The position numbers and the translations under genes were made by a program. A stretch of DNA of 64,000 bases from Linnemannia elongata (Eukaryota; Mortierellomycota; Mortierellomycetes; Mortierellales; Mortierellaceae), in assembly GCA_036320915.1 (NCBI GenBank), contig JAXBDG010000005.1:310001-374000 (forward strand), given 5' to 3'. Positions 24,101-36,228 of the stretch are shown here, piece after piece (position 1 is the first letter of the stretch; every line of letters begins with the position of its first letter). The notes below the pieces were generated by a model. That model saw only the letters and a list, made by a program, of their open reading frames with translations. It ran no database searches and was not told the DNA's origin.

Positions 24101-24253
24101 ATAGACAGGAAGCGTACAGAGGATGGTGCTGAGGTCGATGGGGTTGAGTCCCCCACGGGTGTTGGCGGTCCAGGGGTCGTTTACTTCGGACTCGAAGGTC
24201 GAGGCGGAGAAGGAGGCGGTCATGCCGTCGTCATTGTCGTCCACTGTGCTCAT
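21188..24253 (-). CDS. MVP1: sorting nexin Mvp1/SNX8
   Basis: PX-BAR sorting nexin that tubulates endosomal membrane and returns cargo from endosome to Golgi or vacuolar route. Nine exons: 24253-24118, 23999-23869, 23550-23418, 23288-22882, 22812-22698, 22510-22389, 22281-22037, 21935-21518 and 21409-21188. They are in phase and give 642 aa. The N-terminal region carries the Mvp1/SNX8-specific segment (KILAVSGLSPATVDK) and an EH-like helix set. The PX domain includes IRRYSDFWWLLEVL and the LPNLPPKRLG loop. The BAR-like coiled coil follows (LWRKNVV.., then long helices with Ala/Glu-rich stretches). Exon 6 needs the acceptor at 22511: the more upstream AG would shift the frame. Divergently transcribed from the acyl-CoA oxidase gene. 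Confidence 0.92.
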
Positions 24254-25501
24254 TCTGTACCCTTGTTGCTGTCGAGTTGAATCAGTTGGGCGTTATATTG
24301 CAGTTTCTGGTTGTTGAGCGTGAAGTCTATGTAGGTGTGGTTGCTGTCGTTGTTGTGTGAAGGCGAACAAAAGAAAAGAAAGAAGTAAGAAGAGATAGTA
24401 GAGTAGAAAAAGTAGGAGGGGCTGGTTGGTCGAATGCAAAGTAGCCTGTTGCAGTGTGCAAGCCAAGGTTCGACACTGAGTTCAAAGATTTTTTAAGTCA
24501 CGACATCCCACAAATCACGTGTTGGAAAGTACGCCACCAACTCTAATTTGCGTGCCTTCCAAACCCTTGTTGTCTCTTTTTTTTGTGAGGAGCAGAACGA
24601 TCGGAGTGTCGAGAGTCGCACACCCCAGTCGTTTGTGTGGAGAAAAAACGCCATGGTTATCAGCCTTGAAGATCGGGCAATTGCTTTTTTTCGTGCTCTT
24701 GTATCTTCATCCTCACTACCATCCAATGGATCCACAATAAGCCCTCCCGCCTTTTTCACTCGGTCCTAGAATGCCCTCACCTCATCATAGCCAAAAGTTG
24801 AGTACTTCATCGTATCCATTGTGTAAAACATTGTAAAATGTATATCACTGAGAGTTTGGTGCAAAGAAAGTAAAAGCCCCTGCACTTCTCATCATGATCG
24901 GCTAACCGGTTAACCTCCCAGCCCTGGCATTTTCTCTGCCACGCACCCAAGTTCAGACTTGAAAAGCACATTCGTTCATAAAACTAATCGAAAGAGGCGC
25001 GGTAAGAGATCGGCTCGTTTCATGTGTGATTGTTTACATACGCAAAAGTGTGCTCGACAATCATCAAACCGGCTGCCAGCATCCTTTGTTACCATGTTGT
25101 TTGCTCCTCGGTTCTCCGGCTCATATGTTTGTGTGCGCCCACTTATGGTATGCAAGGAATTAGAAATGCACATCCTTTTGGTCGCTTTTGTTGGTCTGTT
25201 TGTTTGCACACACAGTAACGACGGAAAAGAAATCAGATCGGCTCTCACGAGCAAACAGGGTTTTACGTTGTATGACTGACGGTTGGCCTTTACTCATCTG
25301 CTGTTCTGTTTTTTCTTGAAGTGCTCATTCACTTTCCTTCCTGTCATCCTTTATAAAGCCCTCTCTCTCTCTCTTTCTCCATCTCATTCCTTCCCTTTGT
25401 TTCTCTTCGCCACTCACTTCCATCTTTTTTCTCACTCCGCCCCTTTTTACACCCTTCCCCTCTACATTTTATCTCCACTCCAGCAACCAACAGGAAATAT
25501 C
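24254..25501. other. divergent promoter region, sorting nexin / acyl-CoA oxidase
   Basis: 1.25 kb between two divergent genes. An 88-codon minus-strand frame (24493-24759) has ordinary composition but no recognisable family and no splice or promoter context, so I do not call it. Bases ~25360-25480 are CT-rich, just before the oxidase ATG. Confidence 0.45.
25352..25357 (+). promoter_or_regulatory. TATA box of the acyl-CoA oxidase gene
   Basis: TATAAA followed by a CT repeat, 150 nt upstream of the ATG at 25502. Confidence 0.5.
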
Positions 25502-28358
25502 ATGGCCAACAACAACTCAGCAACAAGCACGGCTCAGCTGCGACTGGCATCCCTCTCGGCCCAATTGGACACCACCGCCCCACGAGACCCCGTCACCGAG
25601 ATCCTCGAGACCTCCCTTCCACCCGTCCGCCTCCACGCCGATGCCCTCTCTGCTCTCCTCGACGGAAAAGATCAGACCTGGCGCAAATGGGTACTTACTC
25701 TCTCTCTCTCCCTCCCTCCTTTTTCCTGCCCCTCCTCCTTTTACTCGATGAATTCCACCTCCTTTTGTTCACTTACCGAGGAATTAACAAAAAGACTTCT
25801 TCCACTCATCTCCCCTTTGACACCATACACAATACGTGGGTAGACGTTCGAGCAATTGAAGCACCCATTGTTCGAGTACCAGTACAATGTCACCAAGGAG
25901 GAATTGGTCACCCGCAACCAAGAACGAACTCGTCACCTCGCCAAACTGGGTTTCCGCCCCACCTGGACCGAGCCGAAGTAAGTTCACTTTGCTTCTCTTG
26001 CTTGTTCCAGAGGATAAATAATTTCCCAACGGCTACACACACACCCTCCCTTTTCCCAACACCACCCAAAACCATCATAACTAACTAACTTTTTTTTTAC
26101 CCCTTACGACCAACATAGAGATAACATTGACAAGGACAAGTTCATGCAGATCCAGGACGCATTGTCATACTTTGACAACGGTCTCTCGACCTTGAACGGC
26201 GCCCATTTCGGACTTTATTACGGATCCATCCGTGAACTTGGCTCTGAGGCTGTTCAGAACAAGTGGTTGCCCCTTGCTGATACCTTTGAGGTCCCCGGCT
26301 GCTTCGCCCTTACTGGTTCGTTATTATTTTTTTCAATTTTTTTTATGATGAGAACGATCCAATTGTTGAACGAGGCTTTAATATTGAGAGTGGCTGTGTT
26401 GAAGACAGTGGATCTTGAGTTGCTAACGATAAAAGTTGCTCTTTGCTTTTATATTCTGATATGATTTAGAACTTGGACATGGAAGTAACCCAAGAGGTAT
26501 AGAGACAGAGGCCCATTGGGACTTCAAGGAGGGATGCTACATCATCAACACCCCCAATACCACCGCCCAAAAGGTAACTAAACATCTGATCGTCTTGGTT
26601 TTTCAGTCGTCATCTCTAATTCTACCCCTCCCCAAAGTTCTGCAAACCTAACACTAACCATCCTTCTACATTCCTTTCGAAAAAAAAAAAAACTCCCCCC
26701 CCCAAAACCAAATAGTACTGGATTGGAGCGGCGGCAGAGACGGCATACATGTCCGTAGTCTGGGCCCAACTCTATATCCCTCACCCTACCGACCCCTCCC
26801 ACCCCCCATCCCACAAGGGCATTCACGCCTTCCTCGTCCCCATTCGCGACCTCACCACCCGCTCGCCCCTCCCAGGTGTCACTATCCGGAACTGTGGGTC
26901 CAAATCAGGACTCAACGGTGTCGACAATGGTCGACTCTGGTTTGATCATGTTAAAGTTCCCCGGCACATGTGCCTGGATAAGTACGGTGGTGTGAATGAA
27001 CAAGGGGTCTATGAGAGTTTCTTTGGAGATAACAACGATCAGAGATTTGGAGGCCAATTAGTGAATTTGTCGGAAGGACGGGTGGGGTTGAGTATTAGCT
27101 CGGATAATATCTCAAAGACTGCGTTGACGATTGCGGTTAGGTATGGGTTGACGAGGAGGCAGTTTGGGGCCAGGCAGGTTGGGGAGTTGGAGACCCTTAT
27201 CATGGACTACAAGCTTCATCAGGTAACTTTTTCATTGCCTCCATTATCTCCAATTGGATCTTTTGACTGTGAAGAAATATGAAGAGTCCCATATATTCTT
27301 ATCTTAACATCTTTCTTTCCCACAACCAACAAACATTAGCGACGTCTGTACCCTCTCCTTGCACAAACCTACGCTCAACACTTTGCAGCCCGCGCCATAG
27401 CCCGCCTGCGCGACGCCGACAAAACGGATCTCAAACTCCTCAAACAATTCCATGTCATTTCCTCAGGACTCAAATCCTTGCACACCTGGCATCTCCTCGA
27501 CACCCTTCAGGCAACCCGAGAAGCCTGTGGTGGTCAAGGCTTGAAATCTTCGAATCGTATCGGACAGATGAAAGCCGATTGCGATGTCATGGCTACCTAT
27601 GAAGGTTCGTTTACCTTGTCCCCCTTTGTTTAGAAACAAGGATAAAAAAACCCCCCGTGGATGGATAGAAGAGTGGCCATGTTCAACATTTAATTAATCC
27701 ACAAATTTTCTCCCTTCGCAAATCGTATTCCATAGGAGACAACCAGGTGATGTTAATCACCGTCGCAAAAGGTTGCATAAACGACTACAAGCCTACTCGC
27801 ATCCCTCCCCTTGCCAACTTCACCTCCCAACATTTCTCCGACTCGACCCTCCTCTCCCCTAAATTCCAACTCGACCTCTTCCAACACCATATCCACGCCT
27901 CTGCCCACCGCCTCCACGCCGCCATCGACCTCTCCCGCGCCCAAGCCAAGGCACAAGGAACTCCCAACATTGGCTTGGACAAGATCCTGGACACTCACTC
28001 TGCTCTCTCCCAGGAATTCGCACGTGCCGTGATCGAGCACTGGATCCTTTCAGAATTCATCGCCCAAGAAACCCTCTCCTCCTCCACCACCTCCGGAACT
28101 GGCAGCTCGCCCCTCACCTTAATGCGCCAATTGCACGCCCTGTGGAAACTCGACATGGACCAGAACATTATCCGAAGACGCTACCTCGACGAACCCGTTC
28201 AGGAGCGGATCCGTGACCTAGTCGGAGGATTGCTGCACAGGGTCCACGAGAATATAACTCCTCTTGTTGATGCCTTTGGAGTGCCTGATCATCTTTTGGG
28301 TCCCATTGCGGGTGACTGGGTCCAAGCCAACGTCGCTGAGGGCTCCGAGGATATCTAA
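25502..28358 (+). CDS. peroxisomal acyl-CoA oxidase with PTS2 signal
   Basis: First step of peroxisomal fatty-acid beta-oxidation: acyl-CoA to trans-2-enoyl-CoA with FAD and O2, releasing H2O2. Seven exons (25502-25690, 25844-25977, 26119-26315, 26470-26573, 26716-27222, 27340-27604, 27736-28358) in phase give 672 aa, the normal length. Visible motifs: FALTELGHGSN (FAD/substrate region), WIGAAAETA, YGLTRRQFG and the REACGGQG segment near the catalytic Glu. The C terminus ends in SEDI, so there is no PTS1. Instead the N terminus has R14-L15-x5-Q21-L22, which fits the PTS2 consensus [RK][LVI]x5[HQ][LA], as in plant ACX3-type oxidases. Import by Pex7 is inference from that motif. Introns are 103-168 nt. 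Confidence 0.93.
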
Positions 28359-28591
28359 ACCGCCTATTTCCTGCCGTGTGTAAATTCCTTTAGATATTAT
28401 AACCGTATAGAAATGCCCTTCTTCCCGTAGCGCCAACTTCAATAATAATAGTAGGCTACTGAGTCCTTGATATTCAAGTCTGGCGTGTTTGTGTGGTGTG
28501 GGTGGTATAGTGTCCTTGAGTGACTTTTTTTTTTTTATTGTTCCTCCTTCGAAAGTGAACGACGGTGGTAACGGTGGGTAATAATTGTCTA

Positions 28592-31500
28592 TTATTGCGA
28601 GTCCAGATTGACGAACCAACTTGGAACCCATCCGCGCTGTCCCTCGCACGTCGCCAACAGCCAATGCTGGTGTCGTCGGAAAATTTTCTATTTTGCCATA
28701 CAATTTCCAAAAAAGCAGAATACAAATCCATGTCAGGAAAATATAACAAAATGCAGCAGCAAGCAACACAAACACGATAGGGACGCGCAAAATGAAAAAG
28801 GAGAAAAGGAAACTTACGAGTTTGTCGCCGGTTTTGATGCTGAGCTCGTTTGGTCCAGTCTTGGTAAAGTCAAAGATGGCCACGCCCTCCGCAGAAAAGT
28901 ATCCGTCCTCGGACGAGCTCTCAGACAGGATGCTGGCTGGAATCCATCCAATCTCCTCATCACGCTGAACAACCCACCATCCGTGTCCCTTACTCTTGAT
29001 CTTGAACACGTCGCCGACTTTGACGTTCAGTTCGTCGTCTCGCTTGGCTTCCCATTCGTACAATGCCACAGCCATTCCCGATGCCTCGACAGTCTCCTGT
29101 ACATAATTTTCGGGTTTGGGCCCCACTGCTGCTCCAAGGGCTGACGATGATTCTGACTTCAAATGACTGCTTCCTGTTGATGAACCATTGGAAGTCGTCG
29201 TCGTCTGATTCAACGATGTCGACGCCGATGCTAATGACACATATAAAAAATCGTAATAATATTAGTATTTGATATCCTCAAAAAACTGTAATGAAAAGTT
29301 AAGAGGAACAAGAAATGAAGACGTACTGGCAGTGGCAGCGGTTTTGCTGGAGGTACGCATGGAGGCGCTGGTTCCTGACCGGGCAAGCGAAGAGTGGTGT
29401 CCATTGGTAAGTGCACTCAATCCTCCTCCCGTGGGCGACAGCGAGTTACTACTTGACCCGCCTATTGCCGACGAAGCTGACATGGCCTCTGGAGGCAAGG
29501 GAAGCTCCTTGTTCAACATGTCCGAGCTCTTTCGAGGTGGGTGCGAACTGGGTGGTGAGGGTGCACTGGCTGCTGGCGACTTCATCTGCTTGATATGCTT
29601 CAACATGAACACCGGGTTCTCCTTCTTTTCCTTGAGTTGCTTCATCAAAAGCAATGGTTTGTCATTGTATGTCAAAATGCGCTCTAATATAATAGGTTTT
29701 CCATGTGAAATATAATATGTCAGATTGGTCCATGCACTTGACCATTGCCATGATCAACAAAACACAAACTTTCCCATGACTGGGTATTCAGTGACATAGA
29801 TCCGTAATGAAACGTACCTGTGTTCCCATAGCAAATAAAGAGAGCGTATTGTCGCCAGTCGTCGTTGATCTTGTACTTCTTCAGGGCAGCGGGTAACACC
29901 TTGTGACAAGGATCGTCCTGAGAGATCCTGAAGCTCTTGAATGCATCCACCGGGTCCCGTGTTGACGGCTTCTGGCCGTATACCTTGATAGCCCCAGCAC
30001 CATCTACTCCAGGAGATCCCATAGCCTTTCCTTCCTGCTCATCAAGAATAGACGGCACGTGAAATAAACAAATATCAAAACAAAGGGGTTAGTGCTTGTG
30101 GACACGAGCTGCACGCATTTGGTTGATTGCCCCTGACATTTGGATGCTCTCCTTGTTATTCATCCATATCTCCTCCTTAGCATCAAAAGCGATCATACCT
30201 CGTGCGTGTCCATGGTGGACCCTCCTCGTCCGCGAATATCGCCCGGCGAGTGCGGTGAGCTAGGTACAGAGTGAAATCCAGAATCTGTCGAATAACCAGG
30301 CGACCTCGACGAACTGCTCGCATGCGCATGTGAAGCGTGAATGGGCGACTGAGGAGGCAAGCCTGTGTTATTTCCATGTGCTGATGGTGATGCCGAGAGC
30401 ATGGCCGAAGACGAAGATGAAGATGGCGGTTGTCCATTGATTGCAAACTTTGAATATGCAGGTGCAGGGCTGGGTTCCGGTAGGGGCTAAGTCGAAAAGG
30501 TAAGCAGAGCGAAATCGAAAAGGGGGTTCGGTCAGGATTAGTCTTGTTGCAAAGGAAAACTACCACGACACATCTTTTCACGGATATTTTCTTTGCTTTT
30601 TAGTTCCTGCATGATTCAACAGCAAGGCTTCCTGGTAATTACTTTTTGGTCCTTTTGCATGATCCAGAGTTCGTCTTTGAGTTTTGTCAGGTCTTTTGAC
30701 ATCCTCTCCACTTCCCGCACGAGATGTTGAATCGTGTTGTCTATTTAGAATATAAAAGAGCAAAGAGAATTGTCAGAGATGATAGGTCCAGAGTAATGAA
30801 TGAGAAACTCACAGTAATAAGCTCATCTCTCTTTATCACCCAAGAAGGTCGATGCTTCTGAACAAGACCAAAAGGAAAGGCGTTACTGTGTTACCCAATT
30901 CCAATTTTTTCAGTTAATGCGTCTCTCCTTTTCTTTCTCCTTTTGTCCTATTCCTCCATGTCGCCCCCCTGATTAGTCCTGCTTCCATGTAATCCATGAT
31001 GATGAAAGACCGGCTGAGAGGGATGGAGAGAAGGGAGGTCATAAGCAGACAGGGCCCAAGAGGAGATAATTATTAACAGCCAACGAGACGCACCTTTCTC
31101 ATGCACTGCCTGTTCCACTGACTTTAGACTTGCAGCTGCTTGATAATTATGTTCCTACCAAAACGAAGCCGGAAATAGGGAGAGAGAGAGAGAGAGAGCA
31201 CGGAGATGAGTTTCGTTATTAAAGAACAGTGGACATCCTGTCTGCAAGAGAACATTATCGCCCCTCTTGCAGTTGGCTTGTTGGCTCGCACTTTCGGGCA
31301 ATTCTTTTTCTTTGTATCTAAAACTTACATTTTCGAATGCAACGCCTATGATGTGTCACAAAGAAAGGAAAAAAGGAAGCAAAACGGCAAAGTAGCGCAA
31401 CGTAACACGAGCAAGTCATGAAAAGGGAAAAAGGAACAAAAAAAGGAAGTGAAGGACAGACAAGAAGTAGACATAGGAAAGAGGTGAAAGAGTGAGTGAG

Positions 31501-32222
31501 TGAATGATCTGAATCGATTGGCTCTAGGCGGGCTTGTCCAGCAAATGCACACCATTTCAGCCATTTTGCTCTCAATGGGCACAACATCTATTTTGTCCGC
31601 CCTTTTTTTTCTTTTTCCTTTGGTGGTTTTGTTGTTGTTGATTCTCTTCTGTTGTGTCGTCGTCGCAGCTGTTGTTGTTGTTGTTGTTGTTGCTGCTGGA
31701 TGATTAACTGATATCTTACTTGGAGGGACATAGTCGCCGGCCTCGAGCGAGATGCCATAAGAGATCTTGAGTTGGTAGATGGCCTTGAGGATAAGAAGTC
31801 TCTTCCCCACCTCCCAAATAGACAAATCCTTCAGCGCAGCGTGATCGAGGTGAATCAGCAAGTCGCCAGAGATGCCATTATCTATGTTTGTTTACCATGA
31901 AAAAGAGAGAAGAGTAAGGTCAATTACTCTTGTTCTTTGTTCCTGTTCACCAAAAAAAAAGCTACAACTAAAACCCCCGCCTGGGTTATAGGTGAAAACC
32001 AAAAAATAAAGAGAAACCGCTTGGGCGAGAAAATAGAACCTGAGCAAAAAGTGAGAGATAGAGAGAGGAGGAGGGGGACGGTACAGTGAGCGACAAGTAC
32101 ATTAAACGAGCAGTGTGAGAGAGTAAGGTTGTACCTTTGATTTGCTTTTCGTAGTTTGGGAATCCGATGGAACACATCCACTGATGCACCCTGTTTGGGT
32201 CCCACTGTGTGATGCTCTCCAT
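28592..32222 (-). CDS. STE50: Ste50-like MAPK adaptor, SAM-coiled coil-RA-SH3-SH3
   Basis: Adaptor linking a MAPKKK (Ste11 family) to Cdc42/Ras at the membrane. Ten exons: 32222-32135, 31881-31720, 31345-31329, 31154-31094, 30740-30643, 30486-30199, 30034-29818, 29683-29327, 29230-28818 and 28687-28592, all in phase, 598 aa. SAM domain ~8-70 (VHQWMCSIGF..ISGDLLIHLDHAALKDL). Coiled coil ~90-142. Ser/Pro-rich linker with a poly-Ser run. RA domain ~254-346 (IKVYGQK..RQYALFICYGNTERIL). SH3-1 ~481-535 (ALYEWEAKRDDELNVKVGD). SH3-2 ~541-595 (IFDFTKTGPNELSI..HWLLATCEGQRGWVPSWFV). Yeast Ste50 lacks SH3 domains, while basidiomycete Ste50 has them. Exon 3 is only 17 nt. One intron (31093-30741) is long and contains exon-like sequence that does not fit the phase. 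Confidence 0.9.
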
Positions 32223-34008
32223 TTGAGTGTGCTTGTTGGTCGGTTTCTCCGCGGGGTGGGTCGGTGAGGTTGTTCTTATTGGACGAGTGTGCGTGAGTGG
32301 TGGGAAGTAGAGAGAACCGGATGTCGACGAGGTGTTGGTGTTGAGAAAAGGAGAGAAAAGGAGGAAGAGAGAGCGAGAGGAAGTGGCGATACGGGGCTCG
32401 ATTACGGAGGTTTTTTTTTGAGTTATCGTTGTTGTTGTTGCTGTTAGAGGAGGTGGGTTGTACTTTGTCGGTTCGCCTTTGTTCGTTGTCAGTTGTTGCT
32501 GGTTGTTCGTCAATGGGTATGAAAGAAAGAGAAGAAACAAAGGGCGAATAGACTCAGCAAGGGGAGCGAGGACGAGTAAAGAGGAAGAGGAGGAGGGGAT
32601 ATGGGATGAATAAGCGAAGGCTGAACAACAGAGGGATAAAAGAGTGTTGTGTATGAATTGAGCAGGGTTTGGGTGGGTGGCAACACAAACGGGGGGTGGT
32701 AAAAGTGAATGGGAAAGGGGAATGAGCGAAAGGAGAGTATAGTAGGAGAGGGAGAAGTGATGATCACCAGGGACCAGTCCGGGGAATAAAGAAAAGAGAG
32801 GAAAAGGTGTGTGTAAAGGAGGGCGGAATGATGGAAGTGATGATTGGCCACCGAAAAATAAATAAGGAATAAGAAAAAGAAGAAAAGAGGCGAAGAAGGG
32901 AAGGAAGGAAGGAAAGGGATGGGATGGAAGGAGAAGGAAAGGGTAAAGAGATGGCCAAAGACAAAAAGACAAAGAAAGGGGGGGAGAGGGAACGAAGAAA
33001 AGAAGAGAATCCAAGAAAAGAAAGAGCACTGAGCGAACCCACTGTGTTTTTGATGCCCACTCAAATCAACGAACTACAATAACGACCCAACTAAACGATC
33101 GAACAAAAAAAAATAAGGTCATTCCCATGGTTCGAGACCCAGTGGACACAGTCTCATTTCCCACCATCCATTAAGCTTGCCAGGTAGTCAAGTGCCAGCT
33201 TGTAAATAATTATTCGTACTCGGTCAACATTTGATCCGCACTCGATTCTCCACGCTCTCTCCTTTCTTCACTCTTCGCGCTACCTCATGGAAGCAATGAC
33301 ACGCTTAATGGCCAAGCGTAAATGACAGAGAAACAAAGCACAACAAACAACACCCTTGCTGTGCTTTCCTCCAGCTCACTTCTTTTCTCCTCTCCTCCTC
33401 ACGCTCACACATGTAAAAAACAGAATGGATGCCTTCTTCCTCCCTTCCTCCCTCCTTTGTTTACACGTCCCCCCTTTCCCCTCTGGTGCTGTTACCGTCT
33501 TGCGTTTGTTGTTATTTTGCAGTCTCTTGTCTTCTTTGTCCTTTTGCTCTGCTCAAAACACACGCGAAACTGAACTCCCCCCCTACTTCAACTCTCCTTG
33601 TTTTTGCCCTTCCTTTCCATCCACTCATACTATGATTTCCAGCATCTACTTCACCAAAAACGGCCTTTGTTGTTGTTGTTGTTGTTGTACTTGTTGTTTT
33701 TGTTTGTGCTCACTTCTCGAACAGAGAAAATACCGATCGCGTTTTTGATGAGCCCCCTAATACATTCAACAAGGCAGAAAAAGTAGACTCAAAACACCTC
33801 TCCGACATCTAAGAAACAAGTTCCAGGGGGGGGGGGGGGGGGGGGTAGGATTACAACGACTTTTTTTATTGTCTTTGATTGCGTCAAGTTCATAGGCGAG
33901 GATGGAGTATGTACAAGGGTAGATAGATTATCAAGGTAAATGGAAGGAAGGGGAAGGATATAGATGTATAAGTGTTTGGGATAGCTATGTATTTCTTCTT
34001 CAAGATCT
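32223..34008. other. intergenic, GA/CT-rich low complexity
   Basis: Long purine-rich (+) sequence upstream of the STE50-like gene gives many spurious Leu/Phe/Ser/Pro frames on the minus strand. I see no gene. It is probably the promoter/5' UTR of the STE50-like gene plus the 3' region of the questin-oxidase-like gene. Confidence 0.5.
33826..33845 (-). repeat. poly-C tract (C20 in sense orientation)
   Basis: Twenty G on the + strand, equal to C20 on the sense strand of the questin-oxidase-like gene, ~165 nt past its stop. Probably in its 3' UTR. It could form a G-quadruplex on the opposite strand. Confidence 0.9.
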
Positions 34009-36183
34009 TTAGAAGCCGGGCCCGGTGGACTCGTCAGAGGCTGGGTCATCCCCGACAGCACGGAATGCAGCATCGTAAAACAATCCTCCACATGATCCAT
34101 GTTCTATCTCTGCCCACCACAACGATCTTACAATCTATTATCCAGAACAAGAAAAGAGAAAAGGTAGTTAATATCGCAGTTAAGACAATAAAAGTTCACA
34201 AAGAACGAGTACATTAAGAAAGGAATGAGTGAAGAAACCAAAAAAAAAAGTACCTTGGAGACGATTTGATGGTCGGCATGGATGGCTTCCTGCGCCAAGT
34301 TCTTCCACCGTCCAGAAGGCGCCTTCATCTCACCATCCACAGACTTCACTTCAACCTCCTCTTCTTCCTCATCATCATGCTCACCAGCATCCTGTGGGTT
34401 AACCTCTACCATCACCGGTTGTTGCTGCTGTTGATGAGACTGGGATAACGACAACTTAGGTCTGCCCTGAACCACAAATGTCGCCACAAGCGACATCCAG
34501 ATCGCCTTCAATAACTGCTCCTTCTCGAGTTCGCCCGACAAAACGTGAATCAAGAACCGTGCCGCGTGAGTCGCCAACAAAACATTGGCGAGATGTTTGT
34601 CCAGTTGCTGTTGGTCTCCGAATCGGTTGGTGGCTGTGAATAAGAGCAGGCTGCTTGTCTGGGAGAGATCCTTCAATGCCTCTTCCACCGAATGAACTAT
34701 TATAGATTTGACAACAAATTACTTGTTAGTTTTGCTTGTCAACATTAAAAAAGCATGGAACACATCATCGTGTATGTGTCTTCCTTTGTGTTGGTGTGCT
34801 CATGCGTCCATATGGAAAAACAAACAAACATACCTTGACTAGTCCACATGCCAAGATAGGACTTCAACAGACTAACACGTGAGCTCATCACGACATTCAA
34901 ACGGCCCTGGAACCCTGCGTCAAACATCCCATCCAGTCGCTTATCGTTCCTGACCATGTTCAGAATCGACACCGTTGGCGACCTCTTGTTTACACCTCCC
35001 GCCGTCGCTCCTGTCGCTCCTGATATCTCAGTAGTATTAGTATTGTGCTGCCAGGAAGAGGGAACGTTGGAGGGAATGAAGCAAGTGGTACCAGGCTGGT
35101 ACGAGATACAAGCATAGGCTAACCCCTCGGCCATGACCAGCCTCGACCCAAACTCAACTCCATACCCCAAATGAATCAACGCCCCCGTCGACGCACACAG
35201 TCCAGGAATCAACGGCGTCAAATACTCTGCAACCAGTTTTGCCATCCTACTCATCGTCTCTGTTGTGGTTGAAGTCGAAGAGGAGGTGGAAGAAGAGGGC
35301 GACAATACTGATGCCTGCGGCTCGGTCTCAGACGCATCCTGCTCCTGTTCAAGAAGTTGCAACTCCTGGTCAAAGAAATCGAGGTAGTCGTGATAATAGG
35401 ACTTGTGGCCCAGCCAATCGCGCCAGTTGCGCGTCGTGATTGTGATCGTCGGTGTCGGAGGAATACGTTCCTTGTCGGGTCTGAACCGCTTGAATGTTTG
35501 GTACAAGTCTCTTGACGTGCCTATTAGGTAATAATAGAAGTACTCTTCGGTCAGGGTTCTGCTTTGTTATTTGTAGGTGTGGGTGCTTGGATCTCTGGAC
35601 TCTTGGACCCCTCCTCTTGTCTGTTATTATCTGTCCGTGTGTCTCATTTTTCGCAACTCCGAGGGAAACAGCTGCAGAATTATCCGGATGCACCGCGGAA
35701 TATTCAACGGATGATGAAAGCGGATAGAGAAACGAAATGAAAAGAAAAGGAGATAAAGAAAGAGTAGGACAGGAATAAATTGAAGCATGGTTGCAGTAAC
35801 TTGGAAAGAGAGAAAGGGAGGGAGATATGCATGCCGATAAGATCCTTCAATATTTTTTTTTTTTTTTTTTTTTTTTTTCAATTGATCGAAAGGAAAATTC
35901 CCAAATTACGGACCATGCCTGCAACAAAAAAATAAAACGTTTTCTCACTCAATCCCTTTGGTCTTCTGTTCTGTTGTTTGTACACCCCTGCCTGGGAATA
36001 TTCTCAGCTGGTGTTTTCTTGCCCGTGTTTGTGTCATCGTCCTTTTAGCATGGTCAAACCACGTTTATTCCCTGCGAGAGAGAAAAGGAAATAACACTAA
36101 CGAACAACAAAAAAGCAACCTAAGTGAAGCAAGGTTGAACACAAGTGCAATCCTGCTCCCTTTGCCTTTCTTTCCCATCTTCG

Positions 36184-36228
<45 letters not shown>

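Noticed and set aside
24493..24759. 88-codon minus-strand frame starting MKKAGGLIVDPLDG
   Set aside because: Composition is ordinary, but no family, no promoter or splice context was found, and it lies in the divergent promoter of two solid genes. Could be a real small gene, but the evidence is insufficient.
32510..33064. Long Leu/Phe/Ser/Pro frames on the minus strand
   Set aside because: They arise from a purine-rich strand; overlapping frames all look alike, with no domain content.
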